NCBI GenBank assembly: GCA_964368765.1
Contig: CAYJCU010000027.1
Location: 1 to 23,655 of the forward strand
DNA: 23,655 bases
Direction: 5' to 3'
Source: JADFUS01 sp964368765
GTDB taxonomy: Bacteria; Bacteroidota; Bacteroidia; Bacteroidales; Rikenellaceae
The position numbers and the translations under genes are program-made. Shown in pieces: positions 1-7,517 of the stretch (the stretch's first letter is position 1; every line of letters starts with the position of its first letter). The notes under the pieces were generated by a model. It was given only the letters and a program-made list of their open reading frames with translations, did not search any database and had not been told where the DNA came from.

Positions 1-25
1 CAATTAATTGACAGACAATTAATTG
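1..25. repeat. Duplicated 10-bp palindrome at left edge
   Basis: CAATTAATTG occurs at 1-10 and again at 16-25, separated by ACAGA. Each copy is itself a perfect palindrome, so the pair can form a 10-bp hairpin with a 5-nt loop. It could be part of a terminator or an operator belonging to a gene beyond the window. Function is not known. Confidence 0.5.
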
Positions 26-104
26 GATATTTTTGTTAAGTTTTCGGTATCGCCCGCTTTAAGCTCCTCACGACGCTCACTCACGTTCGCTTCAGGGCAA
101 ACGG

Positions 105-266
105 GGTAGTTTGGGGCAGTCGCGAAACTATATTAAAGCAGTATTTCAATCAGTTACGACCTAATAATAGTTGTTCATTCCCCTTTATTATAATCAAATG
201 GACTAAAATGAAGGTAACAACCCTCTAAAAATCCTGCGGATTTTAATGTAAATTTAACACTTTTTA
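105..266 (-). repeat. Structured intergenic element R1 (relative of R2 at 17508-17667)
   Basis: Read on the minus strand, this stretch aligns along its whole length with 17508-17667, by eye at roughly 75% identity with few gaps. Shared blocks include GTGTTAAATTTACAT, ACAACTATTATTAGGT and ATTGAAATAC. A hairpin at 228-244 (AAAATCC, 3-nt loop, GGATTTT) corresponds to AAAATCT/AGATTTT in R2, so one pair is C-G here and T-A there. A second helix, TTGTTACCT (220 to 212) with GGGGAATGA (183 to 175), also has a compensatory T-A versus A-T change. It lies downstream of the glpR-like gene and would lead a minus-strand gene outside the window. It could be a conserved leader RNA or a small mobile intergenic repeat; the sequence does not decide. 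Confidence 0.7.
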
Positions 267-391
267 CAATATAAATATTGTTTCGACTGCGACACCTCAG
301 CAAATTAAAAATATTTTTATTGCATTCGGTTTACTTGTCGCTGAGAAAAAGTGATTGAATTTAACTTTTCGTGCGTTAGTCATGCGAGTTG
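267..391. other. Non-coding tail after the glpR-like gene
   Basis: No gene is seen. CTCAGC (296-301) and GCTGAG (340-345) are complementary across an AT-rich spacer containing the palindrome AAAAATATTTTT (307-318). GCGACA and TGTCGC in the same flanks offer a competing pairing. This may act as the 3' end structure of the minus-strand regulator transcript, but no convincing hairpin plus T-run terminator can be drawn. Confidence 0.3.
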
Positions 392-1201
392 TTATACCTG
401 AGCTATTGTCAAAGCTATTCCTAGATTTTCTACCTCCTTAATTTGGGCTTGGGTGATATTGCTGTCTGTGATAATATGATCAACCTCATTGATATTACAT
501 ATCTTACTAAATCCTCTCCTATTAAATTTAGAACTGTCTGCCAACACAATCACTTTACCTGAAGATTTAAGCATCTCTCTATTTAGATTTGCCTCTAATG
601 TATTGGTTGTTGTTATTCCAAATTCAAGATCGACACCATCAACCCCTAAAAAGAGTTTATTGCAAGCAAATTGATTAATAATATGCTCAGCAAAAGGGCC
701 AACTGTTGATATAGAACTCTTACGCATAATACCTCCTAGTACCACAACCTCATCAATCTCTTTTTGAGACACCTCTGTTGCAACAGGAATAGATGATGTT
801 AAAATAGTTACTGATGCGGGCGGATTAATCTCTTTAGCAAAAAAGAGTGCTGTTGTTCCCGAGCCAATGATGATAGAATCTCCTTGAACAATCATCTTTG
901 CCGCCTCTTTGCCTATAGCAATTTTTTCGGCATGATTAATCTTCTCTTTCAGATTAATATGTTTATTAAAAGTGTGAGATTCAATAAGTATCGCCTTACC
1001 ATGTGAACGGTATAATCTCTTTTTATTTTCAAGTAAGGTTAAATCTTTTCTTATGGTAACCTCAGAGGTTCCTAATTTTTCTGCTATATACCCAACCGAA
1101 AGACTGCCACTGATTTGTAGCATCTCAATAATTTGACTGTGCCTCTGCTTTTGATTAAGCACATTAGCAATACTAATATTATTATCTTCTCTTTTATTCA
1201 T
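392..1201 (-). CDS. glpR: DeoR-family transcriptional regulator, GlpR-like
   Basis: A cytoplasmic repressor-type protein of about 269 aa. A DeoR-type winged helix-turn-helix lies near residues 19-75 (SGSLSVGYIAEKLGTSEVTI, then RKDLTLLE). It is followed by the DeoR sugar-phosphate sensor domain, with the glycine-rich stretch IIIGSGTTALFFAKEI and the DGVD and DSSKF motifs. The frame is open upstream to 1255, but I place the start at 1201 (MNKREDNN): a Bacteroidota promoter lies at 1225-1255, so a start at 1255 would fall in the -33 box. The gene is divergent from the G3P dehydrogenase and glpT genes. By family precedent it probably represses them and is relieved by G3P. DeoR-family paralogs are similar enough that the exact ligand is inferred from context. 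Confidence 0.85.
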   Translation of the reverse strand: MNKREDNNISIANVLNQKQRHSQIIEMLQISGSLSVGYIAEKLGTSEVTIRKDLTLLENKKRLYRSHGKAILIESHTFNKHINLKEKINHAEKIAIGKEAAKMIVQGDSIIIGSGTTALFFAKEINPPASVTILTSSIPVATEVSQKEIDEVVVLGGIMRKSSISTVGPFAEHIINQFACNKLFLGVDGVDLEFGITTTNTLEANLNREMLKSSGKVIVLADSSKFNRRGFSKICNINEVDHIITDSNITQAQIKEVENLGIALTIAQV

Positions 1202-1224
1202 TTCCGCAATTATAATAAGTTCTG

Positions 1225-1255
1225 CAAATATATCAATTATATAAATAATAAACAA
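1225..1255 (-). promoter_or_regulatory. Promoter of glpR-like gene
   Basis: On the minus strand the -7 box TATATTTG is at 1232-1225 and TTG is at 1255-1253, with exactly 20 nt between. This matches the Bacteroidota housekeeping promoter and gives a leader of about 15-20 nt to the start at 1201. Confidence 0.8.
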
Positions 1256-1275
1256 CTTTATATAATTTTATTAAT

Positions 1276-1352
1276 CGAAAATTAACAATTTAAACGAAAA
1301 TAAATTTATAAGATAACATCAAAATGTAACTTTTTTGATAAATTTTGATAAA
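1276..1352. promoter_or_regulatory. Candidate operator repeats between glpR-like and G3P dehydrogenase genes
   Basis: TTTTGATAAA is repeated in tandem at 1333-1342 and 1343-1352, just upstream of the dehydrogenase promoter. Its reverse complement TATCAAAA recurs at 3152-3159 in the glpT leader. CGAAAA also occurs twice, at 1276-1281 and 1295-1300. DeoR-family repressors often bind repeated AT-rich half-sites, so these are reasonable GlpR binding candidates, but the base composition makes chance repeats possible. Confidence 0.35.
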
Positions 1353-1368
1353 TTTATGCAAAATAATT

Positions 1369-1398
1369 TTGAAATATAAATAATATATCGTAGATTTG
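1369..1398 (+). promoter_or_regulatory. Promoter of the G3P dehydrogenase gene
   Basis: TTG at 1369-1371 is followed after 19 nt by TAGATTTG at 1391-1398, a good match to the Bacteroidota -33/-7 consensus. The 13 nt after the -7 box (CATCGAAGTGAAA) recur with one change after the glpT -7 box, suggesting a shared site overlapping the transcription start. Confidence 0.8.
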
Positions 1399-1443
1399 CA
1401 TCGAAGTGAAACACATTTAGTTTCGAATCATAAGAATAATAAG

Positions 1444-3012
1444 ATGGAAAGAGCAAAAGAAATTAACAAACTAACGAATAATCCCGATCATATTTGGGAT
1501 GTTGTGGTAGTTGGTGGCGGGGCAACAGGATTAGGCTGCGCTCTCGACGCAGCAGCAAGAGGATATAGTGTTGCATTGATAGAAAAAGATGACTTTTCGA
1601 AATGCACATCAAGTAGAAGTACAAAATTGGTACATGGAGGCGTTCGCTATTTAGCAAAAGGAGATGTATTATTAGTATTAGAGGCACTCAAAGAGCGAGG
1701 TAGAATGAAAGCAAATGCTCCTCATCTTGTGAGCGATCAATCATTTGTTATATCAAACTATACACATTGGGATAATTTCTTATATTTCTGTGGCTTAACA
1801 GTATATGATATTCTCTCATTTGGGTATGGATATGGTCGTTCTCGTTTTATCTCGGCTAAAAAAGTAATGAAGTATCTTCCTGCCTCTGTCTCAAAAGGAT
1901 TAAAAGGGGGAGTGGTATATCATGACGGTAGGTTTGATGACGCGCGTATGGCTGTTAATCTTGCTCAAAGTTGTGTAGAGCATGGTGGTTGTGTTGTAAA
2001 TTATGCTGAGGTTACTAACGTATTGCATAGCGAAGATGGAAAAGTATCTGGTGTAACAGTACTAGATAGAGAGAGTGGAGATAGTTTCCAAGTGAAAGCT
2101 AAGAGTGTAATCAATGCAACAGGTTGTTTTGTTGATGATATTATGGTGATGGATAAACCAAAACACAGCAAAATGGTTAAACCTAGTCAGGGGGTACATT
2201 TGGTTCTTGATATGAAGTTTCTTCAGAGTGATCACGCTATAATGATACCAAAGACATCAGATGGCAGGGTACTTTTCGCTCTTCCATGGCATGGTAAGGT
2301 TATGGTGGGCACAACTGATATTCCGAGAGATAAGGCTGAGAGTGAACCTATTCCACTAGATGAAGAGATTGATTTTATTCTTAACACAGCGGGTCTCTAT
2401 ATGAATCCTGCACCTACTAAAAAGGATATTCTTTCAGTATTTGCTGGTCAGCGTCCACTTGCTATGCCTAAAAAAGAGGGAAGCAGCACAAAAGAGATTT
2501 CAAGGGGACATAAAATTATAGTTTCTGAGAACAATTTAGTAACTATTACGGGAGGTAAATGGACATCATACCGCCTTATGGCAGAAGATGCTATTAACAC
2601 ATGTATCAAAAACTGCTCACTTCCAAAGCGTAAGTGTACAACTAAAAACCTACGTATTCATGGTTATGCTAAGGGGTTAGATAGGAATCAACACTTAACT
2701 GTTTACGGTTCAGACGCTGACAATATAATTAATCTCATCAATTCAGAGCCATCATTAGGTGCAAAATTGAGCGAGAGATATAGTCACACTGAGGCAGAGG
2801 TGGTTTGGGCTGTTCGTAATGAAATGGCACGTACTGTTGATGATGTATTATCACGTAGAGTTAGGTTATTATACCTAGATGCGAAAGAGGCAATGGCTGT
2901 TGCAGAGAAAGTAGCACACATCATTGCGAAAGAGCTTGGTTATGATAAAGAGTGGATAAGTAATCAATGTAGTGAGTTCACTAATATAGCTAAAAACTAC
3001 ATTCGAGTATAA
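1444..3012 (+). CDS. glpD: FAD-dependent glycerol-3-phosphate dehydrogenase (GlpA/GlpD type)
   Basis: A protein of about 522 aa that oxidises sn-glycerol-3-phosphate to dihydroxyacetone phosphate, passing electrons through FAD to the respiratory chain at the inner membrane. The Rossmann FAD motif VVVVGGGATGLGCALD lies near residues 20-35. The family signature SSRSTKLVHGGVRYL follows, with DGRFDDARMAVNLAQ and ITGGKWTSYRLMAEDA later in the protein. Length suits the aerobic GlpD or GlpA catalytic subunit. No GlpB or GlpC gene follows, which favours a GlpD-like single subunit. The frame opens at a TTG at 1396, but that codon is inside the -7 box, so the ATG at 1444 is chosen. The divergent regulator and downstream glpT support the assignment. 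Confidence 0.93.
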   Translation: MERAKEINKLTNNPDHIWDVVVVGGGATGLGCALDAAARGYSVALIEKDDFSKCTSSRSTKLVHGGVRYLAKGDVLLVLEALKERGRMKANAPHLVSDQSFVISNYTHWDNFLYFCGLTVYDILSFGYGYGRSRFISAKKVMKYLPASVSKGLKGGVVYHDGRFDDARMAVNLAQSCVEHGGCVVNYAEVTNVLHSEDGKVSGVTVLDRESGDSFQVKAKSVINATGCFVDDIMVMDKPKHSKMVKPSQGVHLVLDMKFLQSDHAIMIPKTSDGRVLFALPWHGKVMVGTTDIPRDKAESEPIPLDEEIDFILNTAGLYMNPAPTKKDILSVFAGQRPLAMPKKEGSSTKEISRGHKIIVSENNLVTITGGKWTSYRLMAEDAINTCIKNCSLPKRKCTTKNLRIHGYAKGLDRNQHLTVYGSDADNIINLINSEPSLGAKLSERYSHTEAEVVWAVRNEMARTVDDVLSRRVRLLYLDAKEAMAVAEKVAHIIAKELGYDKEWISNQCSEFTNIAKNYIRV

Positions 3013-3118
3013 TATAACTATCAGAATTAAAATAATTTACATAGTCACTATACAATTACTTAACAATAATTTAATATAAAATCACATTAATAATTAGCGT
3101 ATAATAAATTTTTACGTG

Positions 3119-3126
3119 TATATTTG
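3119..3126 (+). promoter_or_regulatory. Promoter (-7 box) of the glpT operon
   Basis: TATATTTG at 3119-3126 fits the Bacteroidota -7 element. The -33 region is weak (TTAG near 3094-3097). The following CATCGAAATGAAA (3127-3139) repeats the dehydrogenase initial transcript sequence with one difference. A regulated promoter would explain the poor -33 box. Confidence 0.6.
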
Positions 3127-3144
3127 CATCGAAATGAAAGTAAA

Positions 3145-3181
3145 TATCATCTATCAAAACATAAAATTTTGGCAAATGATA
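3145..3181 (+). promoter_or_regulatory. Interrupted palindrome in glpT leader, candidate operator or leader hairpin
   Basis: Arms TATCAT (3145-3150) and CAAAA (3155-3159) are mirrored by TTTTG (3167-3171) and ATGATA (3176-3181). All are centred exactly on position 3163, with 4-nt gaps in matching places. Such spaced symmetry is typical of a dimeric repressor site; GlpR is the natural candidate. A transcript hairpin is also possible. Confidence 0.45.
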
Positions 3182-3240
3182 GCACGAAAATAACAATGCC
3201 ATTTCGTTGTAAAACACCAAACTAACTTAAAAGTAGTAAT

Positions 3241-4578
3241 ATGAAGAATTTTTTAAAACCAGCGGTGCATATACCGCAAATAGAAAAAGAGAAGGTTGAT
3301 TCCGAATATAAGCGCCTGCGCTTACAGGTGTTTATTGGTATCTTCATCGGGTATGCAGGTTACTATATAGTAAGGAAGAACTTTACTATTGCAATGCCGT
3401 ATCTAGCAGAACTGGGTTTCGATAAGGGGGATTTAGGTCTAGCCCTATCGGCAAATGCGATAGCTTATGGATTATCAAAATTTTTAATGGGTGGGGTTTC
3501 AGATAGAAGTAATGCACGTTATTTCTTACCGCTAGGTTTAATTTTATCATCTATCGTCACTATATTTATGGGATTAAACTACGGACTATCATCAATTGCG
3601 ATGATGTTTGTTATGCAGTTCCTTATTGGTTGGTTCCAAGGTATGGGATGGCCAGCGTGTGGTCGTGTTATGACACACTGGTTCTCTATTAAAGAGCGTG
3701 GAACTAAGATGTCTTTCTGGAATGTAGCACACAACGTTGGTGGAGGTTTAGTAGGTCCTTTAACAGCTTATGGTATAGTATGGTTCGGTTCGTGGGAGAT
3801 GGGTATCTTCTTATTTCCTGCTATACTAGCGATTATTGTTGCTCTTATATCTCTAGCAACAATCAGAGATACGCCTCAATCATGCGGTCTACCTTCTATT
3901 GAGAAACATAGAAATGATTATCCAAAAGATTACAGTGAAAATTCAGAAAAAGAGCTAACAGCTAAAGAGATATTCTTTAAATATGTACTGAATAACAAGA
4001 TATTATGGTATATCGCTCTAGCAAACGCTTTCGTATATCTTGTGCGCTATGGTGTACTTGACTGGGCACCTACATACTTAAAGAGTGTTAAGGGTTACGA
4101 CATTAAAGAGGTAGGTTGGGCTTACTCTATGTATGAGTGGGCAGCTATACCTGGTACAATAATATGTGGTTGGATGAGCGACAAGATATTCAAAGGACGT
4201 CGTGCTATTACAACTATGATATATATGGCAATAGTAGCAGTATTTGTATTCATCTATTGGCAAAATGATCATAACATATTACTAGATAGCATTGCGCTTA
4301 TAGCTATCGGATTCCTTATCTATGGCCCTGTAATGTTAATTGGTGTACAAGCACTTGATTTAGCACCAAAAAAGGCAGCAGGTACAGCAGCTGGTTTAAC
4401 AGGTTTCTTCGGTTATTTCTTCGGAACGGCTATTTTAGCTAATATCGCTATGGGATATATTGTTGATCATTTAGGATGGGATTGGGGCTTTATCGTACTT
4501 TTAGGTGCATGTGCTCTATCAATAATCTTTATGGCCTTTACATATAAGAGTGAAAAATATCTTCTAGAAAATAAGTAA
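3241..4578 (+). CDS. glpT: Glycerol-3-phosphate/phosphate antiporter GlpT (MFS, OPA family)
   Basis: An inner-membrane transporter of 445 aa with about 12 hydrophobic segments, importing G3P in exchange for phosphate. The organophosphate antiporter signature is clear: GYYIVRKNFTIAMPYL places Arg45, and NAFVYLVRYGVLDWAPTYL places Arg269. These are the two substrate-phosphate arginines known in E. coli GlpT. A histidine at residue 164 (FWNVAHNVGGG) matches the transport histidine region. UhpT or the sensor-transporter UhpC are relatives, but linkage to a phosphodiesterase and a G3P dehydrogenase argues for G3P. It is the first gene of a three-gene run, with a 34-nt gap to the phosphodiesterase gene. 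Confidence 0.93.
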   Translation: MKNFLKPAVHIPQIEKEKVDSEYKRLRLQVFIGIFIGYAGYYIVRKNFTIAMPYLAELGFDKGDLGLALSANAIAYGLSKFLMGGVSDRSNARYFLPLGLILSSIVTIFMGLNYGLSSIAMMFVMQFLIGWFQGMGWPACGRVMTHWFSIKERGTKMSFWNVAHNVGGGLVGPLTAYGIVWFGSWEMGIFLFPAILAIIVALISLATIRDTPQSCGLPSIEKHRNDYPKDYSENSEKELTAKEIFFKYVLNNKILWYIALANAFVYLVRYGVLDWAPTYLKSVKGYDIKEVGWAYSMYEWAAIPGTIICGWMSDKIFKGRRAITTMIYMAIVAVFVFIYWQNDHNILLDSIALIAIGFLIYGPVMLIGVQALDLAPKKAAGTAAGLTGFFGYFFGTAILANIAMGYIVDHLGWDWGFIVLLGACALSIIFMAFTYKSEKYLLENK

Positions 4579-4612
4579 ACAAACTATTAATAATTTTTTA
4601 AAACTTGAATTT

Positions 4613-6004
4613 ATGTTAAAAAGATTCTTTTATTTAGGAATCGTCGCTCTAGCATTCGCTTCATGTAGCGATCAGAAACTAGGGTCTGACGAGAGTGTAG
4701 ATGTTACCATGATAGAGGTAAAACATCTTTCACCAGAGATGCAAAAGGTACGTGACTATGTACCAAGATTTGCAACAATTGCACACCGTGGAACAACTTT
4801 CTGGGCACCAGAAGAGACTGAGTCATCATTCCGTTGGGCTCGTGAGATAGGAGCAGACTATCTTGAGGCTGACCTTCAGGTGACTAAAGATGGTGTTATC
4901 CTTGCTCTTCATGATGATGATCTACGTCGTACTTCTAACATCGAGGTATATTATGGCGAGCGTGTACCTGAAACTCGTAAGCAGTATTATATGGATTTAG
5001 GATATAGCGAGGCTGAAGCACAGGCGAAATTTGATGCTGATGCAGCTAGATTTATACCATACTATACTAGTTTCTATACTTATAGCGAGTTATTAATGCT
5101 AGATGCTGGTAGCTGGTTTAACTTTGATAACCCTAAGCAAGCACGTGATGGTTTCGTTGGTGAGTATATCTCTACTCTTGAAGATATGATTCAAATTGCA
5201 AGAGGTATGAAACTTAAGAGAAATGCAGATGGCACACGTGTATGGAGAATGGTAGGAAAAACAGGCGAGAAAGTTACTAGTTTCTCAGGTGAGGCAGATG
5301 TTGTTAAATACGAATTTGAGTTCGTTGCTGATGACGTTTACTCAGGTAACGTTCCTGGTATATACCTAGAGTTCAAAGCACCATGGCTTAACCCAGGTGA
5401 TTTCGAGGTACGTGTTTACGATGAACTTGATCGTCTTGACATGAATATCATCACTAAACCAGAGGCTGACAATGCACCATTCTACCTAAACGGTAAAATT
5501 AATGTTGGTAACACAAATGGTAAGGTTATTCTACAAACATTCTCTACTCAAAGTATGGGTCGTGTAAAAGATACTTTCAAAGGTCTTATCCCTATGTGTT
5601 TCTTAGTATGGCCAACAGGTAATGCAGAGGATCCTGAGGGTTACGCATCTCTTATTGATTTAGCTATTGATGAGTATGCTCATATTATTGGCCCATGTAT
5701 TCAAGGTGCTCCAAACAACTACCCAGAGATGAACTATCCATGGATGGATTACCTAATCAAGAAATCAGGTATGTTTAACCACCCATATTCGTTTGACTCA
5801 AATGATCAGATGAAATTATATTTTGGCGACTATAACTATGGCAATAGCGGTACACCACTATTTACACCTCCATACCTAGATGCTATGTTTACAAACCGTT
5901 CAGAGCTAACTATTGATTTCTTTATCAACCATGATGTACGTGATGCAGGAGCACCAACATTTGTTCCTAACTCTAACGATCTATTAGATGCGCTTGGTTA
6001 TTAA
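4613..6004 (+). CDS. glpQ: Glycerophosphodiester phosphodiesterase lipoprotein
   Basis: A lipoprotein of 463 aa expected to hydrolyse glycerophosphodiesters to G3P and an alcohol in the periplasm. The N-terminus is a lipoprotein signal (MLKRFFYLGIVALAFAS, Cys18 as lipidation site). The GDPD core is visible: HRG at 58-60 with a PEET variant of the usual PENT, the metal-binding EAD at 85-87, and LHDDDL with His100. A later YLEFKAP fits the second metal or acid motif. The protein is longer than E. coli GlpQ, with insertions before and after the catalytic core, as in other Bacteroidota homologs. It lies between glpT and a porin, so its product G3P can pass directly to GlpT. The exact head-group preference cannot be read from sequence. 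Confidence 0.9.
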   Translation: MLKRFFYLGIVALAFASCSDQKLGSDESVDVTMIEVKHLSPEMQKVRDYVPRFATIAHRGTTFWAPEETESSFRWAREIGADYLEADLQVTKDGVILALHDDDLRRTSNIEVYYGERVPETRKQYYMDLGYSEAEAQAKFDADAARFIPYYTSFYTYSELLMLDAGSWFNFDNPKQARDGFVGEYISTLEDMIQIARGMKLKRNADGTRVWRMVGKTGEKVTSFSGEADVVKYEFEFVADDVYSGNVPGIYLEFKAPWLNPGDFEVRVYDELDRLDMNIITKPEADNAPFYLNGKINVGNTNGKVILQTFSTQSMGRVKDTFKGLIPMCFLVWPTGNAEDPEGYASLIDLAIDEYAHIIGPCIQGAPNNYPEMNYPWMDYLIKKSGMFNHPYSFDSNDQMKLYFGDYNYGNSGTPLFTPPYLDAMFTNRSELTIDFFINHDVRDAGAPTFVPNSNDLLDALGY

Positions 6005-6035
6005 TTGTAGTAAATGAATGAAAAATTATAGAATT

Positions 6036-7376
6036 ATGAATAAATATTTTATTTTACCGTTAATTGCTTTCATGGTATCATTAACGGCTTCAGCACAGAA
6101 AGATAGTAGTATGGATGTTGCTCCAGTAATATCTTTCAAAAAAAATGATATGAAATTAACTATCGGTGGTCGTGTGGCTATTGATGGAGCATATCTTACA
6201 AGTGATTATACACCTGTAAATTCAGGTTTCGCTATATCAGATGCACGTATTCGCACATCTCTTGCAGTAGGAACTGCATGGTTCTTTAGCGCAGATTTCG
6301 ACTTCTCTTACGGAGAGTTCAAACAGAAAGATTTATATGGTAGATACAGATGGGATAATAGTTGGCTAAAGCTTGGTTATTTTGCTGAGCCATCATCTAT
6401 GAATCTTAATACTAGCCGCTACTCTATGCACTTCATCACACGTCCTGGTGCGGTAAACGCTCTATCTCAAGGTCGTTCGTTAGGAGTTGCTTACAGATTT
6501 GCTAATGATCTATTTTATGCTAATCAAGGTGTGTTTGCTGAGAATAAGTATAACGACCAATTAAATGGTTTCCAAGGTTTCAGCCTTAGTGGCCGTTGGT
6601 TAGTTAAGCCTATCAACAACGATGATATGACTGTACACGTTGGAGGATCATTCCGTTATGCAACAATTGAAACTGGCGAATATATCGAGGGAGTTTTACA
6701 CCGTGAACTACATGTAGGTGCTCCACTTGAGAACAATGTTTACACTTCAGTAGATTTCTTAAGTGCTACACTTCCATGGGCATCAAGCGAGATGAATATA
6801 GGTATCGAGGCACTTGCAAGAACAAAGAGAGCATTTATTCGTGGAGAGTACCTTATCAAACATGTAGGTAAAGATCGTGATGATCAGCGTATGTTTGAGA
6901 ACCAATTAGGTGGCATGTATAGCTGGACTACTCTTGAGTCATGGCAAAAAGCTAATCCGCTTGCAACTACTAAATTTAATGGTGGTTATATCGAGGCTGG
7001 ATTCCTAATTTGTGGTAATGGTTATGAGTATGATAACGATAACTCTCTTTTAAAGGGCACTAGCGGCAGTAAAACATTAGAGGTTGTAGCACGTTATAAC
7101 TATACTAACCTTAATGATATAGCTGAGGGTGATTTCTACTGGGATGCTTTAGATAAGTTCTACCCTAATTTTGATGGTAGTATTCCTGATTTCCCAGCTC
7201 CATCAACATCTGTTGCAGGAGGTGCTATGCATTCATTCACTATTGGTCTTAACTATGGTATCAATAGATTTACAAAGCTTATGGTAGATTATACTCATAG
7301 TTCATTCGACAATGTACGTATGTCTTACGATAAGAACTTCTCAATACTTCAAACTAGAATCATGATTTCATTCTAA
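6036..7376 (+). CDS. Outer-membrane porin, OprO/OprP-like
   Basis: A 446-aa beta-barrel protein with signal peptide MNKYFILPLIAFMVSLTASA, likely cleaved before Gln. The mature part alternates aromatic and polar residues. The N-terminal strands (KLTIGGRVAIDGAYL, DARIRTSLAVG) and the WLKLGYFAEPSSMN loop resemble the phosphate-selective porin O/P family. It ends with a C-terminal strand terminating in Phe (TRIMISF), as outer-membrane barrels do. The ATG at 6036 gives a clean signal peptide; an in-frame ATG at 6018 would add six residues. As the last gene of the glpT-glpQ run, it probably admits glycerophosphodiesters, G3P or phosphate. This role is inferred from context. Confidence 0.83.
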   Translation: MNKYFILPLIAFMVSLTASAQKDSSMDVAPVISFKKNDMKLTIGGRVAIDGAYLTSDYTPVNSGFAISDARIRTSLAVGTAWFFSADFDFSYGEFKQKDLYGRYRWDNSWLKLGYFAEPSSMNLNTSRYSMHFITRPGAVNALSQGRSLGVAYRFANDLFYANQGVFAENKYNDQLNGFQGFSLSGRWLVKPINNDDMTVHVGGSFRYATIETGEYIEGVLHRELHVGAPLENNVYTSVDFLSATLPWASSEMNIGIEALARTKRAFIRGEYLIKHVGKDRDDQRMFENQLGGMYSWTTLESWQKANPLATTKFNGGYIEAGFLICGNGYEYDNDNSLLKGTSGSKTLEVVARYNYTNLNDIAEGDFYWDALDKFYPNFDGSIPDFPAPSTSVAGGAMHSFTIGLNYGINRFTKLMVDYTHSSFDNVRMSYDKNFSILQTRIMISF

Positions 7377-7395
7377 TTGATATATTTTTATACAC

Positions 7396-7437
7396 AAAGA
7401 GCCTGTCTAACAACGCAAGTTAGGCAGGCTCTTTTTT
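7396..7437 (+). terminator. Rho-independent terminator of the glpT operon
   Basis: A 16-bp stem (7396-7411 with 7419-7434), containing one G-T wobble, closes a 7-nt loop and runs into a T-tract to 7438. It ends the porin transcript and lies upstream of a separate promoter. Confidence 0.9.
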
Positions 7438-7481
7438 TGTTTGAAAACAAAAAAATATTTATACATATATTTTACACTGTA

Positions 7482-7512
7482 TTGTAAATTTTAAATTAAA
7501 TTATTACATTTG
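7482..7512 (+). promoter_or_regulatory. Promoter of leader A and the orphan membrane gene
   Basis: TTG at 7482-7484, 20 nt, then TACATTTG at 7505-7512 gives a strong Bacteroidota promoter. Transcription would begin near 7518, producing a leader of about 160 nt before the ATG at 7679. Confidence 0.8.
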
Positions 7513-7517
7513 CACAT

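Noticed and set aside
1202..1255. Longer N-terminus for the DeoR-family regulator
   Set aside because: The extension runs over a good promoter (TTG, 20 nt, TATATTTG), so it would not be transcribed.
1396..1443. TTG-started extension of the G3P dehydrogenase
   Set aside because: The TTG is part of the -7 box, and the added residues do not resemble the family.
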